64,000 bases of DNA from Arthrobacter_H rhombi. GTDB taxonomy: Bacteria; Actinomycetota; Actinomycetes; Actinomycetales; Micrococcaceae. How positions within the stretch are numbered: the first letter of the stretch is position 1; each line of letters starts with the position of its first letter. Under the pieces are notes generated by a model that had not been told where the DNA came from, did no database searches, and saw nothing but the letters and a program-made list of their open reading frames with translations. Shown here piece by piece: positions 51,539 through 59,220 of the stretch. Where the stretch lies: contig NZ_BAAAIV010000019.1 of assembly GCF_039526245.1 (NCBI RefSeq), positions 155,263-219,262 on the forward strand. The letters run 5' to 3'. A program made the position numbers and the translations under genes.

Positions 51539-52771
51539 CTACTTCTTGCCGACCTTCGAGAACAACGCGCGGGTGGCCGCACGGACCCCGGTGGTCAGCG
51601 TCGGCTGGGGAACGGGGCCGAAGAACGGGGAGTGGTTCGCCGGGGCCGGCCCCTCGGCCAGCCGTTCGGCCGGGAAACCGCCGAAGAACCAGAACACGCT
51701 GGGCACGCCGATCGCGTCGGCCAGTGCGCCGAAGTCCTCGCTGCCCATCACCGGGGTCCCGGCAATGACCTGGTCCCCGCCCAATTCGTCGCGGAACTCG
51801 GCGGCCAGCGCCCCGGCGGCGGCCGGGTCGTTGTAGAGCGGCGGGAAGTGGGAGATGTCCTCGATGACCGGCTCCGGCGCGCCGGAGGCGGAGGCCTCCC
51901 CGGCGATGATGCGCCGGATCGAGGTCAGGACCGTCTCGCGGACCTGGGGGTCGAACGTGCGCACGTTGAGGGTGAACACCGCCCGGTCGGGGATGACGTT
52001 CTCCTTCAGGCCGGCGTGGAAGGACCCGATGGTGACCACGGCTGCGGACTGCGGGGCCACCTGCCGGGAGACGATCGTCTGCAGCCGCACCACCATGGAC
52101 GCCGCGAGCACGATCGGGTCGATGGAGTGCTCGGGCATCGAGCCGTGCGACCCCTGGCCCCTCACCGTGACCTTGAAGGAGTCGGCGGTGGTCATCGCCG
52201 CGCCGGGCATCAGCGTCACGGTGCCGGCCAACCCGCCCATGACGTGCTGGCCGAACATGATCTCCGGCTTCGGCGCCTGGTCCCACAGGCCGTCCTCGAC
52301 CATGGCCTTCGCCCCGGCGGCCGTCTCCTCGCCCGGTTGGAGGACGAACACGATGGTCCCCGCCCATGCATCCGGTGCGCCGGCGTACAGTTCGGCGGTC
52401 TTCAGCGCCGTGGCCATGTGCGTGTCATGCCCGCACGCGTGCATGACCGGGACCTCGGTGCCGTCATCCAACGCGCCGGTTGCCGTGCTGGCGTAGTCCA
52501 GGCCGGTGTCCTCCAGCACGGGCAGCCCGTCGGTATCGGCCCGCAGTCCGACGACGGGGCCCTCGCCATTGCGCAGGATGCCCACGACGCCGGTGCCTCC
52601 GCAGCGGAACACCTCCAGTCCCAGCGTCTCGAGCCGCTGCGCCAGGTAGTCGGCGGTCCGGTGCTCCTGCATCGACAGTTCGGGGTTCGCGTGCAGGTGC
52701 TGGTAGGTCTCGACGAGTTCGGTTTCGGCGGCCTCGGTCATCCGCAGCGACTGCGGGACGGCGGTGCTCAT
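51539..52771 (-). CDS. M20D amidohydrolase (hippurate hydrolase / N-acyl amino acid hydrolase type)
   Basis: 410 aa from ATG 52771 with GGAAGGA upstream. Ligand motifs: LHANPELSMQEHRT, GLRADTDGLPV, MHACGHDTHMA, LQPGEETAAGAKAM, QHVMGGLAGT and PVMGSEDFGALAD. These define the hippurate-hydrolase/IAA-amino-acid-hydrolase group of M20D, which cleaves N-acyl (including N-acyl-glycine) amides. It is the last gene of an operon behind a tandem glycine riboswitch, with two membrane proteins before it. A role releasing glycine from imported conjugates is the natural reading, though not proven. Confidence 0.88.
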   Translation of the reverse strand: MSTAVPQSLRMTEAAETELVETYQHLHANPELSMQEHRTADYLAQRLETLGLEVFRCGGTGVVGILRNGEGPVVGLRADTDGLPVLEDTGLDYASTATGALDDGTEVPVMHACGHDTHMATALKTAELYAGAPDAWAGTIVFVLQPGEETAAGAKAMVEDGLWDQAPKPEIMFGQHVMGGLAGTVTLMPGAAMTTADSFKVTVRGQGSHGSMPEHSIDPIVLAASMVVRLQTIVSRQVAPQSAAVVTIGSFHAGLKENVIPDRAVFTLNVRTFDPQVRETVLTSIRRIIAGEASASGAPEPVIEDISHFPPLYNDPAAAGALAAEFRDELGGDQVIAGTPVMGSEDFGALADAIGVPSVFWFFGGFPAERLAEGPAPANHSPFFGPVPQPTLTTGVRAATRALFSKVGKK

Positions 52772-52816
52772 GGGTAGTCCTTCCAATGTGGGGGTGGCTA
52801 GCGAAGCGGATGGGAT

Positions 52817-53596
52817 CTAGTAGGTGGGGCCGGAGACGGTCTCGGCTGCTGCGTCGGGCTCGCGCCGGTTCACGGCGTCCGCCCCGTCATCCCCGAGGTC
52901 GGGGGTGGCCTGCCTGTCGCGCAGGAACCAGGCGAGCACCGCCGTCGAAATCACTGCCAGTGCGGTGGCGAAAGGCGCCAGCCCGGGGAGCAGCGGCATG
53001 AGGGCGAAATTGACGACGAGGGCCACGGCGACGGCGATGACCGCCGAGCGCGGCGCCTTCTGGCTGACGATGGCCTGGACCAGGACGGCGCCCATGACGG
53101 TCGGCAGGATGTACAGCTGGACGGTCTGGACGATGTCGTGGGGGATGATGCTGACCAGCCACGTGCCCAGCAGCCCCACGAACACGAACAGCGAAGCCAG
53201 GTGGACAGTGGCCGCCCCGCAGATCGCCGCGACGGCAGCCAGTTCGCCCTTGCGGGTGCCGGGTTTGGCGCCGATGGTCGACTGGGCGATCATCGCCGAG
53301 GGCAGCAGCTTGTTGGAGATGTTGCCGATCATGAACGCCTGGTACATCGAGGAGGCGCCGAGGATGGGGTAGTAGGTCAGTGGTTCGACGATCCAGATGA
53401 CGCCGAAGACGGCGGCCAGGGCGGCGAACGCGCCGAGGATGCCGGAGACCTGGATGTCCAGGCCGGAGAAGAAGACGAGGTAGGCCGGGGCCGAGAGGGA
53501 GAAGACGAGGCCGGCGATCATGGTGATCCGACCCCACCGTGAGGTGGTCTTGTCGAACGTGGTCAGCGCCTGGTGCGCTTCGGTGGCAATGGGCAT
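52817..53596 (-). CDS. Polytopic membrane protein, second component of a permease-like pair
   Basis: 259 aa, about seven hydrophobic segments (for example ITMIAGLVFSLSAPAYLVFF, GILGAFAALAAVFGVIWIV, VIAVAVALVVNFALMPLLPG). The conserved-looking loop YYPILGASSMYQAFMIGNIS suggests a transport-site segment. Start ATG 53596 with AGGAGC upstream. It follows the DUF5058 gene by 28 nt and precedes the M20D gene, so the two membrane proteins probably form one transporter. Family not recognised beyond that. The tail after FLRDRQATP is soluble and acidic. Confidence 0.7.
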   Translation of the reverse strand: MPIATEAHQALTTFDKTTSRWGRITMIAGLVFSLSAPAYLVFFSGLDIQVSGILGAFAALAAVFGVIWIVEPLTYYPILGASSMYQAFMIGNISNKLLPSAMIAQSTIGAKPGTRKGELAAVAAICGAATVHLASLFVFVGLLGTWLVSIIPHDIVQTVQLYILPTVMGAVLVQAIVSQKAPRSAVIAVAVALVVNFALMPLLPGLAPFATALAVISTAVLAWFLRDRQATPDLGDDGADAVNRREPDAAAETVSGPTY

Positions 53597-53624
53597 GATG
53601 TGCTCCTGGGGTTCCGGGGTGCTC

Positions 53625-54374
53625 TTAGAGGCGGGTGGCGACGTAGGTGATGGCCAGGCCGAGCATGATGGCAATGCCCAGCGCCCATTCCTTGATCCAC
53701 GGTTTCCCGACCTTCCGGGCGATCACCAACAGCACTGACATGATCACGGCGGAGGAGAAGAACGCCACCACATGGATCCACGACTTGGGCAGTTCGGCGA
53801 TCCCGAGGACGGAGAACGCTCCGACCATGGCGGCGCCGGGAACGACGAGCATGATGGCCGGGTTGACCTTGCGCAGGGCGGAGTCGCCCTTCTTCAGCAG
53901 CGGGGTGAGGATCAGCGTGGCGATCATCCACATGGCGCCGCCCAGGCTCATGGCCGCCAGGGCCAGTGCGAAGACCGCCTGCGTGTAGGTGGGGCCGCCG
54001 AGTTCCGCGCCTGCGGTGTTGGCGGCGATGGCCGCGGCTGCCGTCTCGTAGGACACCGATCCGATCAGGCCGATGCGCACCAGCACCGCGGGGGTGCCGA
54101 AGACGGTGAGCAGGGCGACGGCGACCATGACGACGGCGAGCGAGGGGCCCAGGGCCGAGATGGCGCCGGCCCGGAAGCTGGTCTTCAGTTCGGTCCCCGT
54201 CATGCCGATGGCGGGGGCGGCGATCCGGGCGGCCTTCAGGTAGATGACGCTCTGGATGATGATGACCAGGAAGACGCCGATCGCGCAGGCCCAGAGGACG
54301 GGCGAGTTGGCGACGGCGAGGATGTCCGTGGAGTTGTTTTCCGCGGCAGCGGGCAGGGCGGTGGGCAGGTTCAT
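53625..54374 (-). CDS. DUF5058 family membrane protein
   Basis: 249 aa, six to seven helices. SPVLWACAIGVFLVIIIQSVIYLKAA, the GMTGTELKTSFRAGAISALGPSLAVVMV block and GGAMWMIATLILTPLLKKGD match the DUF5058 family as I know it. First gene after a tandem glycine riboswitch. With the next membrane protein it probably forms an uptake or export system for glycine or a glycine-containing compound. Start ATG 54374 lies about 65 nt past the riboswitch. Confidence 0.75.
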   Translation of the reverse strand: MNLPTALPAAAENNSTDILAVANSPVLWACAIGVFLVIIIQSVIYLKAARIAAPAIGMTGTELKTSFRAGAISALGPSLAVVMVAVALLTVFGTPAVLVRIGLIGSVSYETAAAAIAANTAGAELGGPTYTQAVFALALAAMSLGGAMWMIATLILTPLLKKGDSALRKVNPAIMLVVPGAAMVGAFSVLGIAELPKSWIHVVAFFSSAVIMSVLLVIARKVGKPWIKEWALGIAIMLGLAITYVATRL

Positions 54375-54439
54375 GGGTCAGCCGTTCATCGAAGGGTGCA
54401 ATGCGGCACGGTGGGGGAACTGGGTATCCCGACGTGCCT

Positions 54440-54625
54440 GGGCCCGCTCTGTCCTGAACCTGAAAGTTGGACCGGCGCCTGCGGCGTCCGGCGTGCTTCG
54501 TCGGTGAGCCGCGGCTGCGGCTGCTCTCCAGAGTTTCCTCACGCGGCTGTACTTGGAACCTGAGAGATTGCGGGTGCTTGCCCCTTCGGTGCCCGGATGA
54601 TGGTCGGGACTCTCCAGCCGCACGT
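54440..54625 (-). promoter_or_regulatory. Tandem glycine riboswitch (gcvT type)
   Basis: Read on the minus strand from 54625. First aptamer: GGAGAGTC, CACCGAAGGGGCAAGC, CAATCTCTCAGGTTCC, then GTACAGCCGCGTGAGGAAAC. Second aptamer: CTCTGGAGAG, CACCGACGAAGCACG, AACTTTCAGGTTCAGG, ACAGAGCGG. The paired CACCGA(A/C)G and CTCAGGT-type cores followed by GGACAGAG are the conserved signature of the glycine riboswitch, and two in series is its usual form. The downstream genes are DUF5058, a second membrane protein and an M20D amidohydrolase. It probably turns them on when glycine is high (glycine-responsive uptake, export or breakdown). Confidence 0.88.
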
Positions 54626-54773
54626 GATCGGAAGGTATTCAGTTGACGCGGGCCGGGGGCCCGCGTCCTGCAAGAATGCCCGACGTGATCCGGATCACCA
54701 AAGGGTCCATGAAATGTGCTGTCACATTTCCGAACGATTGTTCGGTCAGTGAACTTCTACCGGGTGCGGTCCG

Positions 54774-55595
54774 CTACCTGCCCAGGAAATCCACCAATGC
54801 GGCGTTGAATTCGTCGGGATGGGACACATTCAACCCGTGGGGCCCACCCCGGATGACGCACAACTCGCTGTGGGGGATGGCGCGGTGGGTCCGGCGGCCG
54901 GATCCCTCGACCGGGACAATCGCGTCGCTGTCGCCGTGGACGATGAGCGTCGGGACGGTGACCTTCTCCAGGTCGTCCCGGAAGTCGGTGGTGGCGAAGG
55001 ACTCCATGCAGGCCGCCGTCGCGTCCCGGTCGGCGGCGCGGGTCATAGCCAGGGTGGCCTGCAACTGTGCGTCGGTGACGAGGAGCTTGTCCCCAGCGGA
55101 GTAGAAGGTGCGCATGAATCCCCCGAGGAATGCCTCCCGATCGGCTTCCAGCTGCTTCTGCATGTCCTGCGCCGCGGTCTCCGTCAGCGGGCCCTCCGGG
55201 TTGGCGTCGGATTTCAAGAGGTAGGGCGGGACCGCGGCGGCGAGGACCACGGAGCGCAGCCGGTCCTCGCCATGGTGGGCGATATACCGGACCACTTCTC
55301 CGCCGCCCATGGAGAAGCCCACCAGCGTGGCGTCATGCAGGTCCAGGGCGTCGAGCAGCGCCGCGAGATCAGCGGCGAGGGCGTCGTAGTCGTAGCGGGC
55401 GGAGGGCTCGGAGGCGCCGAAGCCCCGTCGGTCGTATGTGATGACGCGGTGGCCCGCTGCCTGGAGGGGCTTGACCTGGTCGGCCCAGGATCCGAGGTGC
55501 AGCGGCCATCCGTGGATCAGGACGACAGGACGGCCGGCGCCGCCGGTGTCCTCGTAGTTCAGCGTGTTGCCATCGGCTCCGGTGGTTTGCGGCAT
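54774..55595 (-). CDS. Alpha/beta hydrolase (non-heme chloroperoxidase/arylesterase type)
   Basis: 273 aa from ATG 55595, preceded by GAAGGAACG. VVLIHGWPLHLGSW (oxyanion region), VITYDRRGFGASEPS, LVGFSMGGGEVVRYIA (nucleophile Ser), LIVHGDSDAIVP (acid Asp) and GGPHGLNVSHPDEF (His). This matches the cofactor-free perhydrolase/esterase group (Ser-Asp-His). Cytoplasmic. Single gene by orientation; a regulator of the MmyB-like class lies upstream on the same strand. Confidence 0.88.
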   Translation of the reverse strand: MPQTTGADGNTLNYEDTGGAGRPVVLIHGWPLHLGSWADQVKPLQAAGHRVITYDRRGFGASEPSARYDYDALAADLAALLDALDLHDATLVGFSMGGGEVVRYIAHHGEDRLRSVVLAAAVPPYLLKSDANPEGPLTETAAQDMQKQLEADREAFLGGFMRTFYSAGDKLLVTDAQLQATLAMTRAADRDATAACMESFATTDFRDDLEKVTVPTLIVHGDSDAIVPVEGSGRRTHRAIPHSELCVIRGGPHGLNVSHPDEFNAALVDFLGR

Positions 55596-55731
55596 GGGGA
55601 TCGTTCCTTCGCGCGCGGGTGTGTGAGGGGGCAGTTCCAACGTAGGCGTGTTGTGGCGTCGGTGTACAGGGATGTTGTGGCGTCGCCGGGGATGGCAGGA
55701 ACCCTGGCCCGCTCGTCTGGGACGCGGCGCG

Positions 55732-56574
55732 TCAGGATTGCAGCTGCTGGGCCCCGATCACGGCGAGAAGCTCGAGCTTCTCGGCGTTTTCCGCGCCGGG
55801 ACCTGCGGTGAAGACCAGCAGCGCCTGGTGCTGGTCGACGTCGAACAGGGTTTGGCAGTAAAGCTCCAGGTCACCGACCTCCGGGTGCTGGAACCGCTTG
55901 AGCTGGGTGTGCTTGTGGCTGACCTGGTGGTGGGCCCACTCGGTGGCGAACTCGTCGCTGCGGGCGCGCAGCTGCTCGACGAGTTGGGAGGTCCGCGAGC
56001 CATGTCCCTCGCGGGCGTAGGCGGTGCGCAACGTTGCCACGAACTCGACCTGTCGCTGGGCGTGGTCCGCGGCGGGATAGATGTTGCGGGACGGGGGATC
56101 GATGAACCAGCGCCACACGGCGGAACGGGAAAACTTGCCGTCCATCGGCGGCTCGGCTCCGAAGAGCGCGGTCGCCGGCGGCGTTTGCAGCAGTGTCTCG
56201 CCCACGGAGTTGATGACCCGGGCCGGGGTGTCCTGGAGACGGTCCATGATCCGCATCAACCCGGCGTCGACGTGTTCCGCCCTGCCCGGGTGGCGTGGGG
56301 CCGGGTGCCCGCCGAGGACGAACAGGTGGTCCCGTTCGTCCAGGGAGAGGCGCAGCCCGCGGGCTATGGAGGCCAGCATCGGCACGGAGGGTTGCGGTCC
56401 CCGCTCCTGTTCCAGCCGGGCGTAGTAGTCGGTGGACATCCCGCACAACACCGCGACCTCCTCGCGGCGCAAGCCGTCGGTGCGCCGGCGGGGCCCACGG
56501 GGCAGCCCGACGTCCTCGGGCTGCAGGGCATGGCGGCGGGTGCGCAGGAAATCGGCGAGCTGGGGGCGGTCCAT
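55732..56574 (-). CDS. XRE-family regulator with MmyB-like ligand-binding domain
   Basis: 280 aa from ATG 56574. N-terminal HTH (LADFLRTRRHALQPEDVGLP, RTDGLRREEVAVLCGMSTDYYARLEQ). The C-terminal region with RDHLFVLGG, ARVINSVGETLLQTPPATALFG, TSQLVEQLRARSDEFATEWAHH and FQHPEVGDLELYCQTL matches the MLTR ligand-binding domain of Streptomyces MmyB-type regulators. Such regulators usually control a neighbouring reductase or dehydrogenase gene; here the SDR at 56606 (upstream, same strand, 31-nt gap) is the likely partner. Confidence 0.88.
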   Translation of the reverse strand: MDRPQLADFLRTRRHALQPEDVGLPRGPRRRTDGLRREEVAVLCGMSTDYYARLEQERGPQPSVPMLASIARGLRLSLDERDHLFVLGGHPAPRHPGRAEHVDAGLMRIMDRLQDTPARVINSVGETLLQTPPATALFGAEPPMDGKFSRSAVWRWFIDPPSRNIYPAADHAQRQVEFVATLRTAYAREGHGSRTSQLVEQLRARSDEFATEWAHHQVSHKHTQLKRFQHPEVGDLELYCQTLFDVDQHQALLVFTAGPGAENAEKLELLAVIGAQQLQS

Positions 56575-56605
56575 GCTCACCAGTCTGCCCCCAGCGGTCC
56601 GCCGA

Positions 56606-57391
56606 TCACAGGAGCATGCCGCCGGAGGCCTCGATCCGCTGGCCGGTGACCCAGCCCATGGCGTCGGACGTGATGGAAGCGACGGCCGCGCCGATGTCAT
56701 CGGGTTCGCCGACCCGGCCCATGGCGATCAGTGCCGAGAGGTGCTCGCGGACCTGCTCGTTGTCACGACTGGTGCCGCCGCCGAAGTCGGTGCCCACGAC
56801 GCCCGGGGCAACCGTGTTGACGGTGATCCGGCGCGGACCCAGCTCCTTGGCAAGGTAGCGGGTGTAGACCTCCACGGCCCCCTTGGCGGCCGCATACACC
56901 GAGGAAGAACCGTCGCCGGTGAACCGGGCCAGCCCGGAGCTGGTGTTCACGATGCGCCCTCCGTCGGCGAGCAGCGGCAGCAGGGCCTCGGTGAGCATGA
57001 CGGTACCCACGATGTGGATGTCGAGCAGGGAACGGACGTCCTCCAGCCGGGTCTCCCCGATCGGTGTCCGGAGGGAGTGGCCCGCGTTGTTGACGAGGAT
57101 GTCGAGGGATGTGCGCCCGAAGGCATCCGTGAGCGTGCTGCGCACGGTCTCGGCGAAGGCGGGGAAGGTCTCGGGCTGGCCGGTGTCGAGCTGCAGGGCG
57201 GCTGCCTGGCGGCCGGTTTCCCGGATCTGGTCGACGACGGCTTCGGCTTCCTCGGGATGCGAACGGTAGGTGAGGATCACGTCGACGCCGGCAGCCGCGA
57301 GGTGCAGGGCCGATGAGCGGCCCAGGCCGCGGTTTCCGCCGGTCACGAGGGCGGTCTTGGGGATGGTGGTTTCTGCTGCTGTTGTGGTCAT
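56606..57391 (-). CDS. SDR-family oxidoreductase
   Basis: 261 aa, complete. Cofactor motif TALVTGGNRGLGRSSALHLA, ILVNNAGHSLR, RIVNTSSGLARFTG (catalytic Ser), SVYAAAKGAVEVYTRYLAKELG (YxxxK) and VNTVAPGVVGTDFGGG. NADPH preference is possible, as basic residues follow the glycine motif only weakly. It precedes the MmyB-like regulator gene in the same direction with a 31-nt gap, a very common pairing in actinobacteria. Confidence 0.9.
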   Translation of the reverse strand: MTTTAAETTIPKTALVTGGNRGLGRSSALHLAAAGVDVILTYRSHPEEAEAVVDQIRETGRQAAALQLDTGQPETFPAFAETVRSTLTDAFGRTSLDILVNNAGHSLRTPIGETRLEDVRSLLDIHIVGTVMLTEALLPLLADGGRIVNTSSGLARFTGDGSSSVYAAAKGAVEVYTRYLAKELGPRRITVNTVAPGVVGTDFGGGTSRDNEQVREHLSALIAMGRVGEPDDIGAAVASITSDAMGWVTGQRIEASGGMLL

Positions 57392-57534
57392 GGATCCAGC
57401 ATCCGCCCGCCGGAAAACCTGGACAAGGCAGTACTTATCCGGGGAGCGGGAGTCCCTGCCTGCGCGGCCGGGATTCGCCGTCGGCGTGCAATGGGCGCGG
57501 GATCAGTGTCTGTAGACGCACGCCAAGACTCTAG

Positions 57535-57570
57535 TGTCAAAAGCGTACCGAAAATGGTACACTTTTGACA
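57535..57570. promoter_or_regulatory. 15-bp inverted repeat upstream of the AbiE-type module
   Basis: TGTCAAAAGCGTACC (57535-57549) and GGTACACTTTTGACA (57556-57570) around GAAAAT, one mismatch. The right arm ends in TTGACA, a good -35 hexamer (57565-57570), so a bound protein would block the promoter. It lies 31 bp before the antitoxin start. AbiEi antitoxins are known to repress their own promoters by binding inverted repeats. Confidence 0.65.
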
Positions 57571-57601
57571 TTCACGATCATGTTCAATGAGGGGTGGGGC
57601 G

Positions 57602-58144
57602 ATGGGCTACCGACGCGACTTGTGGGAGATTGCCGCAGGTCGGCACGGCGTTGTCACCGTTTCCGATGCCGAGGAAGCGGGGGTGCCCGCCGTGGAGGTC
57701 CGTAAGCTCGCACACCGCGGCGCGCTGAGGGCCTATGGCAAAGGCGTGTACGTCCACCGCGATGTCCCCGCGACCGCGTTGACCCAACCGGCAGCAGCAG
57801 TAGCGCTAGCCGGCGACGGGGCCTTTCTGCAGCGCGAGGCCGTGCTCGATTTGCTGGGCCTGGGGCAGTTCAACCCGCGCCGTATCCGGGTGGCGACCCA
57901 CCGCCGAGTGCGTAGGGCTCTTCCCGAGTGGGTCGACCTCGAGGACCGAACGGATGTCCCCGACGGAGACCTGACGCAGTACGAGGGCATCCCGACGACC
58001 ACCGTCCAGCGCGCCTTGGAGGACGTTCGCGGCAGGATACCGGCGGAGCGCTGGAAGGCGCTGGTCGGCCAGGCGCTCACACGCGAGCTGATCGACGAAC
58101 GAGACGTCGATGAGTTAGCTCGCCGAAAGCAACGCGTCGCATGA
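57602..58144 (+). CDS. abiEi: AbiEi-type antitoxin / winged-helix transcriptional regulator
   Basis: 180 aa from ATG 57602 (GGGGTGGGG upstream; an in-frame start at 57587 is possible). N-terminal winged helix DLWEIAAGRHGVVTVSDAEEAGVPAVEVRKLAHRGALRAYGKGVYV. The C-terminal part (HRRVRRALPEWVDLED, LTQYEGIPTTTVQRALEDV, LIDERDVDELARRK) is as in AbiEi-type type IV antitoxins. Stop overlaps the toxin start as ATGA. It should repress its own promoter through the 15-bp dyad upstream and counteract the toxin without direct contact. Confidence 0.83.
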   Translation: MGYRRDLWEIAAGRHGVVTVSDAEEAGVPAVEVRKLAHRGALRAYGKGVYVHRDVPATALTQPAAAVALAGDGAFLQREAVLDLLGLGQFNPRRIRVATHRRVRRALPEWVDLEDRTDVPDGDLTQYEGIPTTTVQRALEDVRGRIPAERWKALVGQALTRELIDERDVDELARRKQRVA

Positions 58145-59067
58145 GACCTGTGGCCCCACCGATGAACACCGCGCAGCTGAACGCCCGGATAGAAGAAGCG
58201 TCCCGCGACCTCGGAGTTCCCGCTGCCCGTGTGCGGCGGATGCTCTGCACACTGATCGTGACCCAGATGCTGCCAGACGCTGTCGCCGTCAAGGGAGGCA
58301 TGGGCGTCAAGCTCCGTATGGGGGAGCGCGGCACACGGGCCACGGCGGATCTAGACGTCGCCACTCGGCAACGGGGAGCAGAATTCGAGGAATCGTTCCG
58401 CGCGCGACTGGGGCAGGGATGGGGCGTGGTGCCCGCGACAAAAGGTGGGCTGCGCAAGGACCCGAATGCGCCGGACCGAGTGGCATTCACGGCGGCCCTG
58501 AAGCCTCAGCGGCTGCACGATCCCGGTCTCCCCCGCCCCCAGTACGTGATGCACCCCTACCGGGTCACTCTTTCCTTCCTTGGGCGCGAGTGGGCGGGAC
58601 TGGACGTGGAAGTGTCCGACCCCGAGATCGAGCCATACGCGCACACCCGCCGCGCCGTCGACGGCGGGCTCATCGAGTTGAGTGAGCGGTTCGGGTTCGG
58701 GGGGCTGCAGCCAGTGGAGCTGATCGATCTGGAGTACCAAATCGCGCAGAAGATCCATGCCGTGACAGACCCCGGCTACGCCCGGGCCCATGACCTGGTG
58801 GATCTGCAGCTGCTGTGGGGCGCTGGCCCTGAGCTGACCTCCCTGCGGGATCTCTGTGCGCGCACATTCACGTTCCGTCGTGCGCAGGAGTGGCCACCAC
58901 TGCCCCTGCGCGCGATGGAGGGTTGGGAACCCGCGTACCTCGAAGCCCGAGAGGAGACGGAGGTCGGGGGCAGCTCGTCCGTGCTCGCAGGCATCGAGCC
59001 GGCGCGAAGATGGTTTGAGCAGGTGATCGCGTCCATCGACGCAGCGACGCAAGAACCTGACGGTTGA
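58141..59067 (+). CDS. abiEii: AbiEii-type nucleotidyltransferase toxin
   Basis: 308 aa. DAVAVKGGMGVKLRMGERGTRATADLDVA holds the GG-helix and the TxDLD metal-binding aspartates of the AbiEii nucleotidyltransferase family. Further conserved-looking parts are VSDPEIEPYAHTRRA, LIDLEYQIAQKIHAVTD and ARAHDLVDLQLLW, typical of that group. Start ATG 58141 overlaps the antitoxin stop by 4 nt. The family gives abortive phage defence, probably by modifying RNA or tRNA ends. An in-frame ATG at 58162 is an alternative. Confidence 0.83.
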   Translation: MRPVAPPMNTAQLNARIEEASRDLGVPAARVRRMLCTLIVTQMLPDAVAVKGGMGVKLRMGERGTRATADLDVATRQRGAEFEESFRARLGQGWGVVPATKGGLRKDPNAPDRVAFTAALKPQRLHDPGLPRPQYVMHPYRVTLSFLGREWAGLDVEVSDPEIEPYAHTRRAVDGGLIELSERFGFGGLQPVELIDLEYQIAQKIHAVTDPGYARAHDLVDLQLLWGAGPELTSLRDLCARTFTFRRAQEWPPLPLRAMEGWEPAYLEAREETEVGGSSSVLAGIEPARRWFEQVIASIDAATQEPDG

Positions 59068-59220
59068 CGCTGGGCACGGCGCTGAGGGCCGATTTCGTCT
59101 GTGGGCAAGGCCGGTGACCACCATCCCGACTGGCTTGGATCCGACTAGCTCCACGTGGGACCGTGCCGGAGGCGCTGCCGGGATTCGCCGTCGTGCAGTT
59201 TTCGCGGAAAGATGGGAACC

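Noticed and set aside
54378..54623. Small minus-strand frame ahead of the DUF5058 gene
   Set aside because: It is the glycine riboswitch; the translated sequence has no protein character.
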